From assembly GCA_964575225.1 (NCBI GenBank), contig CAZNQW010000023.1, positions 1 through 26,402 of the forward strand: a stretch of 26,402 nt of DNA. The letters are read 5' to 3'. The first letter of the stretch is position 1. Each line of letters starts with the position of its first letter. A program made the translations under genes and the position numbers. This stretch comes from CAZNQW01 sp964575225 (GTDB taxonomy: Bacteria > Chloroflexota > Anaerolineae > JAAYZQ01). The notes below the pieces were generated by a model. It had not been told where the DNA came from, did no database searches, and was given only the letters and a program-made list of their open reading frames with translations. This document shows, one piece after another, positions 23,777-26,402 of this stretch.

Positions 23777-23895
23777 ATTTTCACCATGAACATTGCTGAA
23801 CGAGCGCTCTCGGCCCCCGTCTCGGGGGCGTCGAGCCTAGAGGCAAGCGAACGTAGCCCAGGTGCGCCGTTATTTTCACCATGAACATTGCTGAA
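23777..23895 (+). repeat. Exact 24-bp direct repeat flanking a hairpin
   Basis: The two copies, 23777-23800 and 23872-23895, both begin ATTTTCACCATG and end CATTGCTGAA. They are identical over 24 bases and start 95 bases apart. The segment between them holds the GC-rich hairpin at 23813-23829. The second copy ends one base before the -35 box of the next gene. Together they fill the 200-base gap after mfd. Confidence 0.85.
23813..23829. repeat. GC-rich hairpin, dispersed-repeat candidate
   Basis: GCCCCCG (23813-23819) and CGGGGGC (23823-23829) form a 7-bp stem with a TCT loop. The core is nearly the reverse complement of the hairpin at 14962-14989. It may serve as a weak terminator for mfd, but no U-tract follows. 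Confidence 0.5.
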
Positions 23896-23896
23896 T

Positions 23897-23926
23897 TTGA
23901 CACTCGTTTGCCGCGTATGCTATACT
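23897..23926 (+). promoter_or_regulatory. Strong sigma-70-type promoter of the baeRF-like gene
   Basis: Perfect -35 TTGACA (23897-23902), 18-bp spacer, extended -10 TGCTATACT (hexamer 23921-23926). Predicted start is near 23933, where an in-frame GTG codon lies. Confidence 0.82.
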
Positions 23927-23953
23927 GGAACCGTGGGGCACCGCCGGCATCGA

Positions 23954-24427
23954 ATGGTGCACATGGTGCTCCATGAAGCCTTGGAGGACGTATTGATCCC
24001 AAAGAGTGAACTGCAATTGTTGCAGTCTTTTGATAACCGTGACAGCATAACACTGAGCGCCTTTTTGCCCCTGGACACTCCCGAGCGTCGCGAACAGGCC
24101 TATGCCTATTTTCTACAGCAGATCCAACTGCGACTGGAAGAATGTGGACCCGATGCCAAGTGCCGAGACGCGCTCAAAGACGATATGGAAATTGTCGGGC
24201 TGTACCTGAGAACCAATGGCCATCGAAGGCATCAGGGGTTGGCCATCTTTTCGTGTGCAGCCGAACTGTTCTGGCGAGCCTATCCCTTGCCTGTACCTCC
24301 GCCCTTACAGGTGACAGTCGGACCCAACTTTGACATCGAACCGCTCAAAAGCCTGTCCGAGTTCCACGCTCTGCCGCTGGAAACCCCGGCAGAGGAAGAG
24401 ATCGAGATCGAGCCCGCGCGCGCCTGA
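23954..24427 (+). CDS. baeRF-like protein (N-terminal domain only)
   Basis: The roughly 157-residue product resembles the N-terminal part of bacterial archaeo-eukaryotic release-factor (baeRF/Vms1-like) proteins. It has an early stretch ITLSAFLPLDTPERREQAYA, a helical middle, then the conserved strand and motif GLAIFSCAAELFWRAYPLPV and VTVGPNFDIEPL. The family continues with an RNase-H-like domain and an L7Ae-like domain; here the protein ends in an acidic tail (PAEEEIEIEPARA), so it is much shorter than usual. Start choice is uncertain: GTG 23933 (would be leaderless), ATG 23954 or ATG 23963; none has a clear SD. It has its own strong promoter. If the N-domain acts alone, peptidyl-tRNA hydrolysis is not expected. 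Confidence 0.7.
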   Translation: MVHMVLHEALEDVLIPKSELQLLQSFDNRDSITLSAFLPLDTPERREQAYAYFLQQIQLRLEECGPDAKCRDALKDDMEIVGLYLRTNGHRRHQGLAIFSCAAELFWRAYPLPVPPPLQVTVGPNFDIEPLKSLSEFHALPLETPAEEEIEIEPARA

Positions 24428-24433
24428 TGATTG

Positions 24434-24455
24434 CGGGGTCTGCTGAGCAACCCCG
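24434..24455. terminator. Short hairpin between convergent genes
   Basis: CGGGGT (24434-24439) and ACCCCG (24450-24455) form a 6-bp stem around CTGCTGAGCA in the 29-base gap between two convergent stop codons. There is no U-tract either way, so it is at best a weak bidirectional terminator. Confidence 0.4.
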
Positions 24456-24456
24456 T

Positions 24457-26154
24457 TCACAGGTTTCGCGAGCGGATCATTGACAGCAACAGCCATGCCC
24501 CGGCGGCAATGGCCCCCAAAAAGGCAATTTGAGCCACAGGAATCCCCAAGCCCAGCAGCGGGAGTTCCCACCTCTCTTTTCCTCCGTGCAGAATCAGAGC
24601 CGAGCCAACGATCAACGCCGCCACCACGATGCTGAAGGCAATCCGGTTGACCATGCTGTTCAACTTGTGAATACTCTCGTCCAGGCGCCGCACATCGATC
24701 CCGAATGTCAGATCTCCCTCTTCCAATTGATCCCATAGATCATCCAGCCGGCGGGGAAAGGCCTGGACCAAGTCGGTGGCCTGGCGCAGGTTATTCAAGG
24801 CCCTGCGACCAGCGACCATGGGCGAAAGCCTCTCTCGGACCAGGCGGACGGCAAAGGGCCGCACGGCATCGACCAGAATAAATCCGGGGTCCAGCAAACG
24901 GCCCGTACCTTCGAGGGTGATGATCGTCCGCGCCAACAGGGCAAGGTCGCCGGGCAGATACACCTTGTGTTGGTGAGCCGTGGTGAACACTTCGGCCAGC
25001 ATTTGGCCCATGGGGATCTCTTCCAGGGCGATCCCCCAATAGCGCATCAGCAGCCGCTGGAGATCGCGCTCCATGGCCTCGACGGAGGGGCGGCCTTTGG
25101 TGGCCCCCATGCGGATGACGGTGCGGGCAATCCCGGCGGCGTCTTCGTCGAGGATCTGCAGAAATACATCGCCGAGCATCTCTTTTTGTTGAGGGCTCAG
25201 GTAGCCGGTGTTGCCAAAATCCACAAACCCGATCTGGTCGCCCACCGCCAGGATGTTGGCCGGATGGGGATCGGCATGATAGTAGCCATCGACAAAGATC
25301 TGCTTCAAGAAGGCTTCGATGCCCACCTGAGCCAGCGATGAGAGATCATAGCCGGACTCGCGCAGGCGCTGTACCTCTCGAAAGGGAATCCCTTCCAGAT
25401 ACTCCAAGGTGATCACCCGCCGGGTGGTCAGGTTCCAATACACCTGGGGAACGACAAACCGGGTGTCGCTGCTCAGATTGCTCCGCAGTCGCTCGGCATT
25501 GCGGCCTTCGGTGTGATAATCCAGTTCGCCCTCGATGGATAGGGCCAGCTCCTGGGCGATGGCGGCGATATTATAGTCGCGCATGGTTTCGGAGCGCTTT
25601 TCCAGAAAGCGGGCCTGGCGCAAAAGCAAGTCCAGGTCGGCTTCGACGGTCTCTTCGATGTTGGGGCGCTGCACCTTGACCACGACCTGCTGTCCGTCAA
25701 AGAGGGTGGCGCGGTGAACCTGCCCGATGGAGGCCGATGCGATGGGCTGATCCTCAAAGGTGGCATACAGCTCGTCCACCGGCGCACCCAGCTCCCGCTC
25801 GATCACGCCGCGGATCTGCTGAGCGGGCAAAGGCGGCGCGTCATCCAGCAGCTTGGCAAATTCCTCGATATAGGCCGGCGGCAGCAGGTCTGCCCGCCCA
25901 CTCAGAAATTGGCCAACCTTGATGTAGGTGGCACCCAGTTCTTCCAGGGTCCTGCGCATGCGTTGGGGAACCGTCAGGCGGCCCACGTCGCGATCGGCGC
26001 GCATGGGTTTGCGCCGCCAAAGGCGGGGCACCAATCGGTCGAGGGCCAACTGCCCAACCAGAAACCCCAGTCCATTGCGGACCAGCACTTCGATCACGCG
26101 GCGCACGCGCTTGATCTCGGCTACGCGCCGTCGCAATGGAAAGGAAAAAGCCAT
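24457..26154 (-). CDS. AarF/UbiB (ABC1/ADCK) family atypical kinase
   Basis: UbiB-type proteins are membrane-anchored atypical kinase/ATPases tied to quinone biosynthesis or lipid handling. The 565-residue product has the family KxGQ motif YIKVGQFLSGRADLLP (77-92, K79 and Q82), the Ala-rich loop ASASIGQVH (139-147), the Lys of VVVKVQRP (K160), ELDYHTEGRNAE, the catalytic loop HADPHPANI (D295, N300) and the DFG equivalent VDFGNTG (D312). Two hydrophobic helices at the C-terminus (about 508-528 and 535-560) anchor it. The ATG at 26154 has GGAGG nine bases upstream and a good promoter at 26202-26230. It stands alone, convergent with the baeRF-like gene. The precise substrate is not predictable; a quinone-related role fits a respiring organism. 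Confidence 0.94.
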   Translation of the reverse strand: MAFSFPLRRRVAEIKRVRRVIEVLVRNGLGFLVGQLALDRLVPRLWRRKPMRADRDVGRLTVPQRMRRTLEELGATYIKVGQFLSGRADLLPPAYIEEFAKLLDDAPPLPAQQIRGVIERELGAPVDELYATFEDQPIASASIGQVHRATLFDGQQVVVKVQRPNIEETVEADLDLLLRQARFLEKRSETMRDYNIAAIAQELALSIEGELDYHTEGRNAERLRSNLSSDTRFVVPQVYWNLTTRRVITLEYLEGIPFREVQRLRESGYDLSSLAQVGIEAFLKQIFVDGYYHADPHPANILAVGDQIGFVDFGNTGYLSPQQKEMLGDVFLQILDEDAAGIARTVIRMGATKGRPSVEAMERDLQRLLMRYWGIALEEIPMGQMLAEVFTTAHQHKVYLPGDLALLARTIITLEGTGRLLDPGFILVDAVRPFAVRLVRERLSPMVAGRRALNNLRQATDLVQAFPRRLDDLWDQLEEGDLTFGIDVRRLDESIHKLNSMVNRIAFSIVVAALIVGSALILHGGKERWELPLLGLGIPVAQIAFLGAIAAGAWLLLSMIRSRNL

Positions 26155-26201
26155 GGAACGCTGCCTCCTGTCGCCGGATAAGAGTCGATCCGCGCTCTTC
26201 T

Positions 26202-26230
26202 ATTATACTCCAGAAGGGAACATTCGCCAA
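26202..26230 (-). promoter_or_regulatory. Sigma-70-type promoter of the UbiB-like gene
   Basis: Minus strand: -35 TTGGCG (26225-26230), 17-bp spacer, perfect -10 TATAAT (26202-26207). The predicted start, near 26195, leaves a 5' UTR of about 40 bases. Confidence 0.82.
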
Positions 26231-26289
26231 GGGGCTGCTGAAGGCGGTAGGGCTGTTGCAAAGTCGGCCAAGACGTACTGCGATGCAAG

Positions 26290-26362
26290 ATGGATGCCCG
26301 CTTCCGCGGGCATGACGGTGCATCAATTGGTGAACGTCACCCCCGCGCAAGCGGGGGTCCAT
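26290..26362. repeat. Inverted pair of REP-like palindromes
   Basis: Unit 1 (26290-26317) is ATGGA, then TGCCCGC-TTCC-GCGGGCA, then TGACG. Unit 2 (26335-26362) is the same design in reverse: CGTC, then ACCCCCGC-GCAA-GCGGGGGT, then CCAT. The units face each other across about 17 bases, like a bacterial interspersed mosaic element. Translated, they give the familiar repeat peptide MDPRLRGGD. The sequence from 26363 to the end shows nothing recognisable. Confidence 0.75.
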
Positions 26363-26402
26363 GTCTTTTCAGACATGTCAAGGGACAATGCAAGCCGTGC
26401 AA

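Noticed and set aside
23768..26284. Shared 11-mer CGTACTGCGAT at 23768 and 26274
   Set aside because: Many 11-base matches are expected by chance in 26 kb, and flanks do not align.

Overview
This window is about 60% GC and looks like a contig from an anaerobic or facultatively anaerobic bacterium, most likely a Chloroflexota (Anaerolineae-like) member. That placement is inference. It rests on secreted proteins with long Pro/Thr linkers, a Tat-type lipoprotein, many iron-sulfur and pterin redox enzymes, and NarX/NarL-style regulation. The first 45 bases are not genomic: positions 13-45 are the Illumina TruSeq read-1 adapter, so the gene running off the left end is cut by an assembly artefact.

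The left half (46-14829) is read entirely on the minus strand. From upstream to downstream it holds: a PocR-domain regulator with a promoter that predicts a leaderless mRNA; a 1025-residue FAD/Fe-S/CCG-domain oxidoreductase with an unusual Met/Pro-rich tail; a CoA-disulfide-reductase/rhodanese fusion ending in a strong terminator; a sigma-70 promoter and structured leader B; a soluble GAF histidine kinase; a NarL-type response regulator; a degenerate receiver-like protein; a CobW-type GTPase; a 112-residue unknown; structured leader A; a DUF362 Fe-S protein; an aldehyde:ferredoxin oxidoreductase (AOR, tungsten or molybdenum pterin) with its own terminator; and a truncated FAD oxidoreductase.

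Leaders A and B are the most interesting items. They are clearly homologous non-coding elements with the same hairpin order and compensatory changes. In each, the closing strand of the aptamer (GGAGG) is also the 5' arm of an intrinsic terminator. They look like two copies of one transcription-terminating riboswitch. The AOR gene and partial motif recall suggest the molybdenum/tungsten cofactor class, but the ligand assignment is not proven. If correct, cofactor sensing would gate both the enzyme genes and a two-component signalling cassette.

The right half is mostly on the plus strand: an XRE-cupin regulator; a Tat lipoprotein with a DUF362 domain followed by a NapH-NapG-like membrane Fe-S fusion (an apparent electron-transfer pair); a membrane-anchored Pro/Thr-rich secreted protein; pth overlapping mfd; and a short baeRF-like protein. 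A minus-strand UbiB/ABC1-type kinase gene closes the window. Intergenic DNA carries an exact 24-bp direct repeat, a dispersed GC-rich hairpin and an inverted pair of REP-like palindromes at the right end.
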